A stretch of DNA of 64,000 nt from Archegozetes longisetosus (Eukaryota > Arthropoda > Arachnida > Sarcoptiformes > Trhypochthoniidae): contig JAEMBT020000001.1 of the NCBI GenBank assembly GCA_018873245.2, positions 10,202,220 to 10,266,219 of the forward strand. Reading direction: 5' to 3'. The notes under the pieces are model-generated. The model saw only the letters and a list, made by a program, of their open reading frames with translations. It was not told the origin of the DNA and did not search any database. Positions 34,642 through 46,965 of the stretch are shown in pieces (position 1 is the stretch's first letter; each line of letters opens with the position of its first letter). A program made the translations under genes and the position numbers.

Positions 34642-37560
34642 GAAAATTCAATAGAATATTACCAGCATGTATAACAAGAATAGAATATTTGATGAATAGG
34701 TCTGTGAGAGATGAAAATTAATAAACCACTTACATTGGATATTGTAATTTGTGTCAATAATTTTGCCTAATGAAAAGCCTGTTAAACACTTCGCATTTCC
34801 CTCTCTATCGATTACATTCAATAACTAGGATGAAGTTTATTCATTAATATTTAAAAATTCTAATTGAATTTTACAAAAGTTAACTTAATTCTGTGCCTAA
34901 TATTAGCGAAAGCAATTGTATTTAAATACGAGTTTTTTTTTGCAAAATACTTCTGAATTATTTCAGGGCAGAAAGCCTTATACCCTTATCGATACCCTTA
35001 TCGATATAGAAATGATTTTTTCCTAAGAACTAGGCTTAACTTCAATAGCTTCGCAAAAGAAATCTTACCGAATTTAATCGTCATATCAGAGTTAAAATAG
35101 GTTAAAAGCTGTAATAGATTCAAAGTTATTTTCAAGATTTTCATTTAATGATAAACTTCACTTTACTTATTCTCTAGATTATATTAATAATTCAGATTAT
35201 TTTGAAGTCAGTTTAAGCCTTTCTGATTTTTATGTATCGAGATAGTTCCTCTTTCTTTCTAGCTAATTATTTTCCAGTTAATAGGTCTGAATGATCATCA
35301 CAAACTTCAGGCAAGTCATCAAAAAAAAAAAAAAAAAATCTTCGTCAGTTATCCACTTGGTGCTGATGGCCTCTTGTCTAGAATTTTAAATTTACTAATA
35401 TGAATATCTAGAACTGATTCAGAATTTTATAGTTTTCCGCATTTTTTTAATCAAAGCACAACGCTCTTTATTAAAAGTCTGAGGGTTCTGTTTGTTGCCC
35501 AGTCATAATTTCTTAAATCTGCGTCAAATATTATAAACCAATTCATACCATCAGTCTTTGTGTTCAACGATTAAAATCTGAATTTCTCAGTCTCTCTTTT
35601 AGTCAACTACTTTCGAACAGAATATCTAACAGTTTTAAAATTGGTCGTATTCCAAGGTTGCTCCTTTATAACGGTTTGGATCATTTAGAGCAAAGTCAAG
35701 GAAAATACATTATCTTCTGCTCACTAACCGAAACTTCAGCTGTGACTCGTATTGCCAAAAGGCTAGACATTCGATTTAACTTTTTCGACATGTCTGATTT
35801 CAATTCATTAATTAACTAATTTAACGAGAATGAATGTTGATTTTGCGCTTATTTTCATTAATCTACGATTAAGTTTACTCATTGAAAAACTATAATGAAA
35901 TTAACAATAAAATGATACCGCATTTCGATAATCAAACTATTTTGATGATACATATCAATGACAATAAAAGTATTTCTAAGTTTAAAAATTCCCGTTTTAT
36001 AACAGAAATTATTATAAATATGTTAATTTCAATCTTAATTATTCTATGACTTAATGATTTTTTTTCTTTGTCTATACCAATAAATTAAGCTTTTACAATC
36101 AATAAGCAATTAGAGAGAAGGATCTTTATTTCAATTTATACTTTGAAAGTATAAAATAAAAATGCTTGTGATAGTTTTTAGAATGTCTTGTTTACTAATA
36201 CTATTTTCTTATTAAATTTGTTTATGTAATATAATAAAAGAATCGAAGTGATTATTTAGGCAACAAAGGAAAAAGAATTTTCTGATAATTTTAATGAATA
36301 TTTTTTATCAGTTTCAATTTAAAAGTGATAATTAATTTGATAAATATAAGTCAGAATCAATTATAGCTATTAAAAGGCGTTAGATAATTTTTCGAAAAGC
36401 TTCATTATTTGGATTTGAAAGAGAAATATTTAAACTGAAATCATTTACTTTAAAAAAGACTTAGATAGATCACTAAACCTTTAGATCAAAATTTGAAACC
36501 TATATAATACTGTGCTTAGCCCTGAGGATAATAAACTATATTTCTAAATATTCTAAAGAAAATTTAAACACTAGAGACCTGTATTTCGATTAGAATTTAG
36601 AATTTCTTAAGGTATTAATATCTTCTCGCTTTCTGTTAATATAATTCATAATTTTTTACAAAAGGGTATTTAACATATACTTTTATTATTTAACAGCATT
36701 TTCGTGTGTTCAAGTTAATTTTAGACTTACAACCCAAATTACTCTTTGCGAATGTTTAGGCATCAATTGCCGCATAAATAGCACTAACCAGTAAAAATCA
36801 AACTGTCATAAAAGTTTGTTAACTTATTGTTGTCAATGCTTTTGAACTCAAGTTACTCATTTCTGAGTACGGAAAATGGTCTAAAACTTTTGTAAAAGTG
36901 AAAGAACATTGAGTTTAACTGAATTTATTTTTCATTGTTATGTCCAAGAGCAATAAGAAATAGACATTGAAGTTATAAATGATCTAAAATAAAAGTAAAA
37001 TATTTTTAATTATGACAAAATACTCCTTCGAATTAGAGGTGTGCATATTAAAAATTCTCTACACCTCGCACTTTCCCTCATCCACCTCCGCCCCTTCACA
37101 TTCATGTATACCTTACTCAAGAGATTTAATGAAATTATGAGAAAAATCCAAAAGTATTTGGGTTTCAGTATTGAAGTTTAGGAAAAACTAGCCATACATA
37201 ATCTCATAAATCCAAATTTATTTCGATCTTCCGGAAATTTCTCTAAAATCAATGATTTAGAAACATAGACAACAAAGTTGAATTTTAGTGGAGGTTTGAA
37301 TGTGAGTCAAAGTTTGTCACACGCATATTTCTCAAGAACCCAATTGTGTGGGAGTCAAATGCACAACTCTAACTCAAATTTAACTCATCGATTTTATATT
37401 AAATACTAGTAACTCACAAATTCAAAGTTCGTCTTGTAATCAAAACACCATTGATTACAGTAAAACCAATTCTATTATTTCCAAGCTTCTCGATATAGCT
37501 ACGAATCTATACAAAATTCATAGTTTAAAAAACAAATTTCATACTTGTTTCAAAACTAAC
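34642..37560. other. Intergenic between the two receptor genes
   Basis: No coding sequence recognised in 2.9 kb. Contains an A(18) run near 35321-35338 and a short tandem CCCTTATCGATA near 34982-35005. The missing last exon of gustatory receptor 2 was looked for here and not found. Confidence 0.4.
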
Positions 37561-39192
37561 CTTCAACTTAATATGAATCGGAAATTTTGACTCAACATAA
37601 AGTGAATTCAAATCTTTGAACAATACTTGATTAAAGTAAGAAACAGAAGAAGCGGAATATGTCACTATGAATACAAGCAATATATAAGCAGACAATACGA
37701 TTGCAAACTCTAAACGTAGGATCCATGTCATGTCAGCGATGAACACAAGATATGATAGAAAACAGATCAACGAAATGAATAGTAGTAAAGTAATAGTCAA
37801 ATACTTTTTCCAATACTTATTATAGTTATTTATTTGTTGGCATAATTTGTCGTGATCTTCAAGTAGTCGGACAAGTTTTGAAAGTCTTCTTCTTATTGTT
37901 AAACGTTTGACTGAATTTTTAAGATTTTTCAGACTTGCCGAGAGAGCATTCAATCTTAACTTTAAGTAATAACAGACTATAAAGTAATATCCAGGTGTAT
38001 AATAGTTGATAGTACATGTTTTATAACACCAAACAGTCCAGAGTATTATCCAAGTGGTACCGAATATGAGAAAGTCGAAGATGTTGTAGTTTATAACCAT
38101 AGTATATGTGAAAACAGTAAAACAGCCACAAGTTATTGATACAATATATGAGCAACAAATCATTAGTACTATTTTCGATGTTTTCAGTATATGAATGGCA
38201 ACTGACTTTTCGGTTATACCTATTGTAATCAAGAGTTATTAGAAAATAAATTTATTGTTTCTCTCGGCAAATATGTTGATTTGAGGGATAGAATTTTGAA
38301 TCAAAATTCTTCTAAAGTAATCAAAATAGTAAAAATTCGATTTCGAATAGCGAAATTCTTTTTGAAAGTATATTTATCTCATTTATTAATAAGTTTAGTA
38401 GCTTAAACACTTAAAAATACTTTTTTTCCTATTCCATTAATATAGAAAACATTTTACTTAGAATTAAAAAATTATTTCTATTTAAATGTAGAAAATTTTC
38501 ATTTTATCAAATTGATATTAAATCTTATCACTTGTTCAAATTTTAATTTCTCAAAAATCACTCATTAAATAAATAATCTATTTTTAGCTTTTCATAATAT
38601 TCATATTAAGAGATTTATTGATTATATCACTCATGAGACGGAGATGTTATCGGGGCTATTTTCAATATCAGACATAATAATGTATACACTTGTGAAAATT
38701 TCTCTAACGTTTAACAATTCTCTTCATTTGATGTCAAATATCAATATAATCAATAAATCTAAGATTACCTATTATATTATATGGTATATTTCCACCAAGG
38801 AATCCGAATATTTCTAACCACTTGTAGGATCCAATGGGACTATGAATGACAAAAATACATAAACAGAGGTAATATATAGTCCATAACACAAACAAGCTTT
38901 CAATATGAATATGATTTCCTCCCAAATAATGCCACGGACTCCCGAAATACATGAACACTCTGTTATCAACTTTACCCATAGTAAGAGCTTTTATGATTCG
39001 AATTACAATAGAAGACATGAATACCAAAGTTAGGATCTGATGAAAACTGAATTTTCTAAAGAATTTAGTATTCACACCAAAATAATTAAGAACCCATTGA
39101 TAAAGATACCCGTTTTGGAATTTCGAAAAATTGAGCAATCTTAAATCTGAAACTTTGCCGTATTCTTCTGTTTCTAAAGAATTGATTCTCAT
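37561..39192 (-). CDS. Gustatory-receptor-like chemoreceptor 2, 3' end not found
   Basis: Exon 1 39192-38769 (ATG start, ends ...IPYNII-G) and exon 2 38219-37561 are joined by a 549-bp intron with donor AG|GTAATC, acceptor AATAG|GT and matching phase 1. The protein is multi-helical and carries the LCQQINNYNKYWKKYL block typical of arthropod gustatory receptors. Exon 2 ends at AAG|GTTAGT (HIKLK), the same phase-0 place where receptor 1 is spliced. However, no GFSCG-type terminal exon is visible in the next 2.9 kb. Either that exon is far away or too diverged to spot, or the gene is 3'-truncated. The frame is open through 361 codons. As an insect or mite receptor it would be a ligand-gated cation channel in sensory neurons; the ligand is unknown. 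Confidence 0.72.
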
Positions 39193-39902
39193 TATTCAGT
39201 GAAAGATGGTTACAATTTCTAATAAAAATGAAATAATAAGCACATAACTAAAATTTGCGTTAAAAATGAACCGCAAAATAAGAGATCGATCAACACAACA
39301 GCAAGTATTTGGTCAAATAATTGTGTTCTAAATAAGAATTCTAATAAATTTCATAATACATAGATCATTAAGCTTTTACATCTTTATAATTTAATGACTT
39401 GAAATAATAGAAATTTCATAATTCAATTGAGTCACCTTCAACTATTGTACCTGGTGAAAGTAATTATGAAATGAATTTTTAGAAACAACTTCATTTGGTA
39501 TTGGTAATCGAAAATCGATATTGATTATTAGATAATGTTAAAGTTCTTTCTCTATAAGTAAGCGATGCGCATACCATTTTATCGCAAGAATAAGTTTACT
39601 ATCACTCAAATTACTCAAGTTTCTTTTGACTCTAAACCCAAAACTCACTTGTTAACTTTTAGGTTTTGAATCAAATGAAATTTGATAAAATCCTGAGCAA
39701 AGGTAAACTTATTTTTATGAAAGAGTGACATTGACCTTACTTATTTTGGGAAAAACAAACTTAATATTTTCTAATAGTTGCATATTGAATTTCAATAACT
39801 AATATCTACTAAAATAATTTCGGAAAATTTATTTCATAACTATTCACGCGTGATATGAAATTTTCTATTTATATGATAATTGAAGATGACTTATAAATGA
39901 GA

Positions 39903-39957
39903 ACTTAAATCAATAGAAACTTTATAAATGAGTTATAAAGTTTCTATTGATTTAAGT
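39903..39957. repeat. Perfect 25-bp inverted repeat with 5-base loop
   Basis: Arms ACTTAAATCAATAGAAACTT (plus TATAA) and their exact reverse complement are separated by ATGAG. It lies in intergenic DNA upstream of gustatory receptor 2. A transcript would fold into a flawless 55-nt hairpin. It could be a tiny MITE, a recent template-switch event or a hairpin RNA; flanks show no TIR or target duplication. Confidence 0.7.
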
Positions 39958-40164
39958 CACCAAATTATACTGGTATAAAAATTTAAGCAAAACTTTATGC
40001 TTTGTGACATGTTATTTATGTCATAAACATATTTTTGAAATCGGTTATTACATGGTCCCGAACTTCCCTCGTGAGATATAATTATTAGAGTTTTTCAAGT
40101 TAAAAGAAAGTTCTTGTTTCTTTCGATTGAAACTTGTTAATATACGTAAATTTTGTATTGACAG

Positions 40165-40695
40165 GAATTGCGCTAGGTGATTTCTACATAACATGTGCAA
40201 CTATGTTGTTCTCTAAGTTATTGTTCGAAAACGATAAATCACAAACTAAAATATATCAGTATTACTTCACTGATAAATCGACAATAAGTGAGGACTTCTG
40301 TTCCGAATTGCAGGGAACGTGTCATGGATCAGATTTAATGCCAGTTTTTGGTTTTCCGTTACGTAGTCCGCAGCTGTTTTCAGCCGAAGAGCAAGAACTT
40401 TCAAAGAATATGATCGAAACCTTCACCCATTTTGCTAATAAAGGGTAACAATTACGATACCTCTACTAAAAATATTCTTTCAAGTTTCCTTAGATGCAAA
40501 CATTAATATCTATTTTATGCTTAATTTAGTTATCCTCCAGCATGAGATGGCATGGAACGGTCCGAATATTATGTTACTAATAATCATGTTATTCAACATC
40601 ATTATGAATTCTCGAAAAGTCTTAAACTGAATAGAAATTTTGGATATGAATTCAAAACCGAAGAATGTGAGAAGACGTGGAAGTCTTACATCTAG
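40165..40695 (+). pseudogene. Cholinesterase-like (carboxylesterase type B) C-terminal fragment
   Basis: Two exons: 40165-40444 after a TATTGACAG acceptor, and 40530-40695, joined by an 85-bp GT-AG intron with matching phase. Exon 1 has GDFYITCATMLFSK, KIYQYYFTDKS, the catalytic-His block GTCHGSDLMPVFGFPLRSPQ and LFSAEEQELSKNMIETFTHF, all diagnostic of the last third of cholinesterases. Exon 2 carries RSEYYVTNN, NRNFGYEFKTEECEKTW and a TAG stop. A TGA at 40543-40545 falls where a Trp (TGG) would be natural. No upstream exon (nucleophile elbow Ser, Glu/Asp) is visible before 40165. Most likely a truncated, dead copy. Confidence 0.78.
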
Positions 40696-40899
40696 GGCTG
40701 AACTAATAGTTCTGAAGGTATTTTTTTGCAACATTTCTAATGGTTTTTATTGAATAATATCATTTATTTTTTAACTCATTAAATATAATTTCAGAAAATT
40801 ACATTAAACTTATAAATTGAGTCAAATAAATAACAAGAAATCGAGAAAAACTTTACTTATAAATCTTAATATAAAGCTTTGTATTGTCCATAAGATATG

Positions 40900-41234
40900 G
40901 TTTTTTTGTTGTTTTGTTCCCCTTGCACAGCCCACAACTAAGGCCAGGGATCGCCGCTTTTACTCAGTGGTATTGCAGCGAGGATAGTGTCACAGTTTTA
41001 AAATGACACACCTGAGCCCTCAGAGTCTGTCGTCTGGTAGTCTCAGAGACCAGAGTCTACCGAGTTACGTCCCTCGGTTTGGGACCGCGGTCGTCGAAGA
41101 TCCCCCTGAGCCTTCTCTTCCCTCCCGGTCCAGTGTTAACTGGATAGAAGGAAGCAGTACGCCACAGTGGGATTCGAACCCGCTCCCCAAGGGTTGCTGT
41201 CAGCGTCTTGACCACTACGCCGACAGACTTGGGT
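40900..41234 (-). mobile_element. tRNA-derived SINE with target duplication
   Basis: Read on the minus strand, the head has a pol III A box (GGCGTAGTGGTCAAG) and B box (GGTTCGAATCC) at tRNA-like spacing, then a GC-rich body and an A-rich tail (AACAACAAAAAAACC). ATAAGATATG is directly repeated at 40890-40899 and 41235-41244. The 5' terminus lies at 41234. The high GC content stands out sharply from the AT-rich surroundings. Confidence 0.88.
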
Positions 41235-41324
41235 ATAAGATATGTTGGCGAGGCAGCTCTGACCTGTACTTTCTAAAACTCTTATTCAATCAATAATGTT
41301 GGAAATCAACTGAATCTTTGACTA

Positions 41325-41490
41325 CAAGAGGAACCTCTTCACTACCAAAAAGAATATCAAAATGGCTACTCAATAACAATAAAACCTTAACAAAAATCTT
41401 GATATTCAACATTAAATTTTAGTCATTTAGCCTCATTCATTAATTGAATATTTTTTCAATCTGAACCTTGCGCTTGTAACTAAATACTAA
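41325..41490. mobile_element. Fragment of the 643-bp MITE family
   Basis: Aligns with about 2775-2945 of the MITE at 2759: AAGAGGAACCTCTTC near the end, then CTTGATATTCA, AAATTTTAGTCATT.AGC and TTTTTCA.TCTGA.CCTT blocks in the same order. Strongly diverged and truncated. Confidence 0.55.
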
Positions 41491-41910
41491 AAAATACAAT
41501 GCCTGAGGAAAAATTTTTGTCACTAAATTTTATTTTTGTTAATGTAATTAAAAAATTATATGAACTTTGGAATCTAAATCTAATTATTCAAAATATTCTC
41601 CACTTTCATTAAAACATTGTTCTTTAGTGCCTTATTTATTTGTAAGACGTAAACTTAATATTGTGCTCTCTCCGAGAGTTCGACCCCTTCTCCCTCACTC
41701 AGCTCAAGTCACTTTAGGGGTTTTCCTTACTCATAAGATTTACGAATATGTTGGGTACTAATAATGACTCACCACGTACTGCCTTATAAAGTATATGAGT
41801 AAAAATAGTTTTATTACTAAAAACTACCCTGTATCAAATCAGTCATTGCAGTTTCTACCTTCGAACCATTTCTTGAAATATTTCTGACCAGCCATTTTCC
41901 AAGAATCTGT

Positions 41911-42424
41911 TTAAAAAAAGAATCTATTGACTCTACGCTTTAACTGAAGGTCTGAATGAGAACTTTTGCCAACCAAATGATTTTTTAATTTCGGAAATAG
42001 TCTGAAATCACGAGGAGCTAAATCGGTGTTACGGATAGATAGGGCGGATGGGGGGAGAACTTCAATCGATTTAGCGGCGCAGAAGTTGGCAATTTCTGAA
42101 GTTTTATGGGGCGGTGCGTTGTCGTGCAAATGGATGAAACCATTATGCGTTTTGAAAGATTTTTCGAAGCTGATTTTGTTCTTCAGTTAGCGCTCGAGGA
42201 ATCCATAGACACGAGACCTTTTTTCATTTTGAATTCCTTGTGGATTATCCGAAGAACACTGCGTCTAGATAATTTTGTGATTCTCGCAAGTTCACGAGAT
42301 ATTATAAATCGATTATCTGTAATTAATTCTTGGATAATAAATGCCATAGTTTTATTGACAGCAGTGTTCGAACGACTAGCCCCTGATTTGTTAACGATAT
42401 CTTCGCGCCCATTTTTAAACTCCT
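41911..42424 (-). pseudogene. Mariner transposase remnant
   Basis: The minus strand shows the HTH part FKNGREDIVNKSGASRS and IISRELARITKLSRRSVLRI, then WIPRALTEEQNQLRK after a frame change. The sequence jumps straight to HDNAPPHKTSEIANFC (second catalytic Asp) and NTDLAPRDFRLFPKLKNHL (third). The region with the first catalytic Asp is missing, so there has been an internal deletion besides frameshifts. The plus-strand ORF at 42106-42465 is an antisense shadow of this. Confidence 0.8.
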
Positions 42425-43487
42425 TATGTAGTCTGAAGATAGTTCTCTTTTATACAAATTTGTAACATCTTTTGGGAATGATTAGGATAAACTTTTGAAC
42501 GTCTCATTAGAAGATTTTCCTAAATTAACACAATTTTTAATGAATACGCGCTGTTGTAATTTCAAGTTTAATTCTTCTCTAACATTCATTTTTACTTTAG
42601 TACTGATACTAAATTTATTCGATGCTTAGAAAAATCGCAATATCTATTAATCCTTTTGAGATATTTAGATAATCCTTTTTAGGATTTAAGGCCTAATAAT
42701 GCCTTTACATTTATCTGCTTTCAGATCAAATATGACTATAATTTAAGAGAAGTTATAGTGATTTGAAAAGTGCCTACAATTTTGCTCCAAGCCTTATATA
42801 CATTAAGACACCTCCCACAGTGGTGTGTTGTGAGCACTCAGACGGGAAGAGAATACATTTTATAGTTATAATATAATAACTACTTTTAAACTCTATGGCC
42901 CGTATGCACAACTTCATTTAAAACGGCTATAAGTCTAAAAACCGACTTAAAACCTGAAAAGCGTTTTAAAACTCATTGTACAACTAATGTTTGAAGCAGT
43001 TTTAGTTAAATCTTCACTCGTGCACATCGGCCTATGATTTCTAATTGTGCAATTTATTCTTATTCTTTGTAGTATAAACTTATGATTAGGCACTATTCTC
43101 ACAATTAAGGAAAAATAATGGGAAATATTCTGTTATTAAGTAGTATCTAAAGCTTTGTTTCCACAATGAAATTGTATGCAATATTGTGGCATGCGATTTA
43201 TTTCATACCATATACAACATTTATCTGAACAGAATGTTGCAGTATGGCATACCACACTTGCAACATTGAAAGCAACAAAATATGGTGTTGAACTCAGTTC
43301 AATTTTTTTGAAATGCTTTCCCCCAACAATCGATGAAAATAGGGATAAAGTAACGACGAAGTAACTATACTTCTTTAAAAACATGAGTTATATGTGTTGG
43401 AGTGAAGTATGCATTTATTGTGTTTAATTTATTGTGATTCAACTTTATTACAAAATGTCTACTGTTAAAAAAATTATTAAATAAACT
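42425..43487. other. Intergenic, possible transposon terminus
   Basis: No host gene seen. At about 42897-43025 lies a block with GGCCCGTATGCACAAC, repeated CACAACT/GTTTTAAA motifs and GTGCACA. It resembles the subterminal region of Harbinger-like elements and could be the left end of the element whose genes follow. A matching right end was not found. Confidence 0.35.
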
Positions 43488-44458
43488 ATGAATGAGGATG
43501 CTTTAATCGATGCTATGTCGGAGTATCGTCATCTCTTGAATCAAAAACACATCAATTATTGTAATCGAAATATGCGGACTTAAGCATATGAAGAAATAGC
43601 GAAAAAATTGGGAGAAAATATTTCAGATAACTATTATTTTGTAACCCCTTCTTATTCATAAAGGTCTTTGTACCTCTGATATTTTTCTACAACTATTTTT
43701 ACTATCATAATAGGCGATCAAGTTAAGAATATATGGCATAGTTTGAGAACAAGTTTCGTTTGTAACTTTAAAGAGGAAACAAAGTATAAGTCAGGCGCTA
43801 GTGGAGAAACACATTTCAGCCCAAAGTGGAGTCACTACCAACGAATGCTCTTTTACGCGACACAATGAAATCCGACGCAAGTGCTAATAATTTCAATATT
43901 ATGGAACAGACACTAAGTGATGATAGTCAGAGCACAATTGAACAAAGCGATAGAAAGCTCTCAATTTATCATAACTCTGAATCACCACTAGCTGGGAGTT
44001 TAATAGAAATGTGGAGTCGACTTTACTTTTTAGTCTGACTACAGCAAAAGTTTTGAACACTTGTTTGTTAAAAATGATTTTATTTATTCAAATAAGTATG
44101 AAAGACTCTTCCTCCTATACAAAATTATCGCGCTTTTATATATAGCGCAGATTATAGTTTTAAAGAATTGCACTTCTCTGTGGAAATGTAAAATTTCCAG
44201 AGTAGGCAACAAATAAGTAAACAAACAAACAAAAGGATTAGGTAGTTGTTTTGTAAAGGTCAGGATTGCAAGTTAGAGGTTGCCTACAAAATACCCAAAT
44301 CATCAAAGAAAAAATTGAAGAGAAGTGAATCCAATGAGAGAAATCATTTATTAAATATCGCATCAAGGTTATTAACGAAACCCGAAGATGTAGACATGCT
44401 GTGGGCCAAGAGTCTTGCGTTAAAATTAAAAGATTTCCGTTTCATCAAACAGAAGTAA
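43488..44458 (+). pseudogene. MADF-domain protein, probable PIF/Harbinger partner ORF, broken
   Basis: ATG 43488 begins MNEDALIDAMSEYRHLLNQK, a MADF-type start, but TAA (43581-43583) interrupts it before AYEEIAKKLGENI. The second MADF half (GDQVKNIWHSLRTSF) resumes near 43716 after a stretch that could be an intron, and a ...KSKKKLKRS basic tail follows at about 44300. Harbinger elements commonly encode a second Myb/MADF-like DNA-binding protein beside the transposase. The divergent transposase remnant next door fits that pairing. Confidence 0.6.
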
Positions 44459-44622
44459 TTAAGTACGATATTGATGGTGTGATTCTTCGAGCTTCAAATG
44501 CTGATATGTTTGATAGCTCATAAAGTATTTGTAGGCAATAATAGAGACATACTTTTAATTTTTATTAGTTGTGATAGTAGTGGTCATATAGTTGATTTTT
44601 TGCATAAAATATAAAAATCTGC

Positions 44623-45926
44623 TTATTGATGTAATTTCACTACCATGAGACTGTCCTCTCCATTAAAGCAATTACAAAATGAACTTCCGATTTCTTTTGC
44701 TTTTCTTTGATATGCATTACTGCTAATTTGTCCAATCCTTTCAATCCCTAATCCAGTATTACTTTGACGCCAATTCCCTAAAATAATATCTCCACTTGCA
44801 GTGTCTTCTCCGTTCAATTCTTGAATCGAGGAATACATACTTGTGCTTTTATTAGCTCTCAATAAGCAATGCAAAACTACTGTTGCGGATACTACTTTTT
44901 TCGCATTGGATTTATTCAAAGTAATTGGTTTTTGGTATACTTGCTAAATAGAAGTCAATAAACCAATAGCATTTTCAATAATACGTTGCGCTGTTGACAA
45001 ATGATAATTATAAACGCGTTGATTTGTAGTTAGATTTTTGAGGGTATAAGGTTTCATTAAATATGTCTTTCGTGGAAATGCGTCATCAGCGAAAATGACT
45101 TAGGGTATCAAACAGTTTCCAACTTTGATTGTGAAATACTCAATAAGTTATTTTCAATTGCTTTCCTCAATGCACAACCACTCCAAATTCCGCCATCACT
45201 TTCCTGGTTAAATATATATAATTGTTATATACAAATATTTCTGTAAAATATTTATAATAGACTGAATAGAAAAATTAAATATTTTCCCATTTCCCCACAT
45301 CAACAAATACTGTATAAACTTTATGTCTGCGTCCGCGAGTGCCATTAAAATCAGACTGTGATGACCCCTAATAGTTGGAATAATGTGAGCGACTACTTGG
45401 TGGAGGTTTTATTAATACATGCTTTCCATCGAGTGCTCCAATACAATTGGGGAAATTCCACAATTCATTGAATTGAGTTGCGATACCTGCTATTCAGATT
45501 GTGTTCTCGGTACTTTCAAATGTTATGGTTCTAACACTGAATAGATTGCATCACAAACTTGAGGAATAATAAATGAAATTTTTGGTAGCAAAATCCGAAA
45601 CTTAATTTTATTCAGTGACAAGAGTTCCCAGTTGCGAGAAATCGTAACATAATCGCCACGTTTTCTTCACGAGAGATAACATCAAGACGGGATATGTTTG
45701 TGTTATTACTTATTAAATGTTTAATTGATCAGCTATCTTAAAAGGTTGTGCTCATTCTTAGATAACGGCGATAATTTTCACTATCTTCCAAAGCAAGTTC
45801 ATTTATAAGATTTTCATATGAACCATTTTTTCTTCGGTTATATATACTTTTAACCCATATGGATCTTGATGTTTTGCTATTTTTTCGCCTCATCATCCAA
45901 TAATAATAATAATAATAATGCCACAA
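44623..45926 (-). pseudogene. PIF/Harbinger transposase remnant
   Basis: The N-terminal block SIWVKSIYNRRKNGSYENLI and NYRRYLRMS at 45738-45870 matches the typical start of Harbinger nucleases. The C-terminal end at 44623-44919 has AKKVVSATVVLHCLLRANKS and a GDIILGNWRQ tail. In between, stops and shifts destroy the frame, though pieces of the DDE_4-type core can be sensed near 45400-45480. A GTT/AAT trinucleotide run (about 45900-45919) encodes the tyrosine string at the ORF start, which is therefore probably not real. Confidence 0.72.
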
Positions 45927-46195
45927 AAGCTTTGTGTTTCACTTACTCACTCAGCTATTTGATTTAAATAGCTGTTTTTTATATGAAATAAAGACAGGAT
46001 ATTGCTGAAGGTTGATTGCTTGACTCTATCGACAAAATTGCATACTTTGTGAACAGCAATTGCATGTGATTCATTGCACTAAAATCGTTTAAATGTAACA
46101 CCGCAATATTTGTTTCAAGTATTTCATGTCATACGCAATAATCCTTACGACAAAAAGATCCGGGAACCCATGGCATATTTTGAGAATTAAATTTC

Positions 46196-46320
46196 CGGCC
46201 TAAACCTGATTCAACACTTATGGAGAATAATAAAGGATATTATTGAGAAAGAAGAACCAAAAATAAAATTTCAACTGTGGATCGCGAAAATAAGCCAAAT
46301 ATGAGACAATTTATAATTAA
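46196..46320 (+). pseudogene. Tc1-like transposase C-terminal remnant
   Basis: LNLIQHLWRIIKDIIEKEEP matches the conserved DLNPIEHLW end of Tc1 transposases. Stops follow, and nothing upstream is convincing. Confidence 0.6.
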
Positions 46321-46542
46321 GCATATAGGAATCATTTAATAATAATATAAAAGAAAGCATTAAAAAGTGTATAGCTGCAGAGGAAGCTCGAATTAAATTT
46401 TCATTTCTTTTTAGTTGCAATAATTAGAATCAAATGCACTCTTGTGATAAATTTGAGGTCAAAATATTGTAATTTTCATTTAAAACTTTACACTTAATTT
46501 TTACCGATTCTTTTGTCGCGGGGTATATTTTTGGAACAAGGC

Positions 46543-46760
46543 TTTAAGGTACTGTAACTTAACAGTCTGTTGCAACCTCTTATTTCAAGAGAAAAATTCA
46601 AACCATATTTTTTCGTTCACACTTTTATTACAGGCTATCTCCTCAGTTACCTTATCTGCAACTTTATTGCTAATGATTAAAATCAGGTACGAAAAAACAG
46701 TTTGAGCTTTATTCTTGAAATAAAAGACCGCAACAGTACGTTAAGTTACAATACTTTAAA
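46543..46760. mobile_element. MITE (about 218 bp) upstream of the GT31 gene
   Basis: The left end TTTAAGGTACTGTAACTTAA and right end TTAAGTTACAATACTTTAAA form imperfect inverted arms of about 75 bp. The element ends about 200 bp before the GT31 ORF, so it may contribute to the upstream region of that gene. Confidence 0.72.
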
Positions 46761-46965
46761 AGAACCTTTAATAGAATAATTGTTAAATATAATATGTATA
46801 GGGAAATCCATCTTTGTCATTTTTTATGACACAATCATTAACTTTATGACTTCTAAAATTCATAACTAAAATATCTGAGTCTCTGTGTTTAGTAGTTTAT
46901 CTTGAAAAAAGCTTATTTACTTGTAATGACGCTGAATATAGTAAAGGTAATAAATGTGAATTGTA

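Noticed and set aside
41150-41234. A genuine tRNA gene on the minus strand
   Set aside because: Although A and B boxes are present, the body continues for 250 bp to an A-rich tail with flanking duplications, which is a SINE.
42106-42465. 119-codon plus-strand ORF
   Set aside because: It is antisense to the mariner HTH region on the minus strand.
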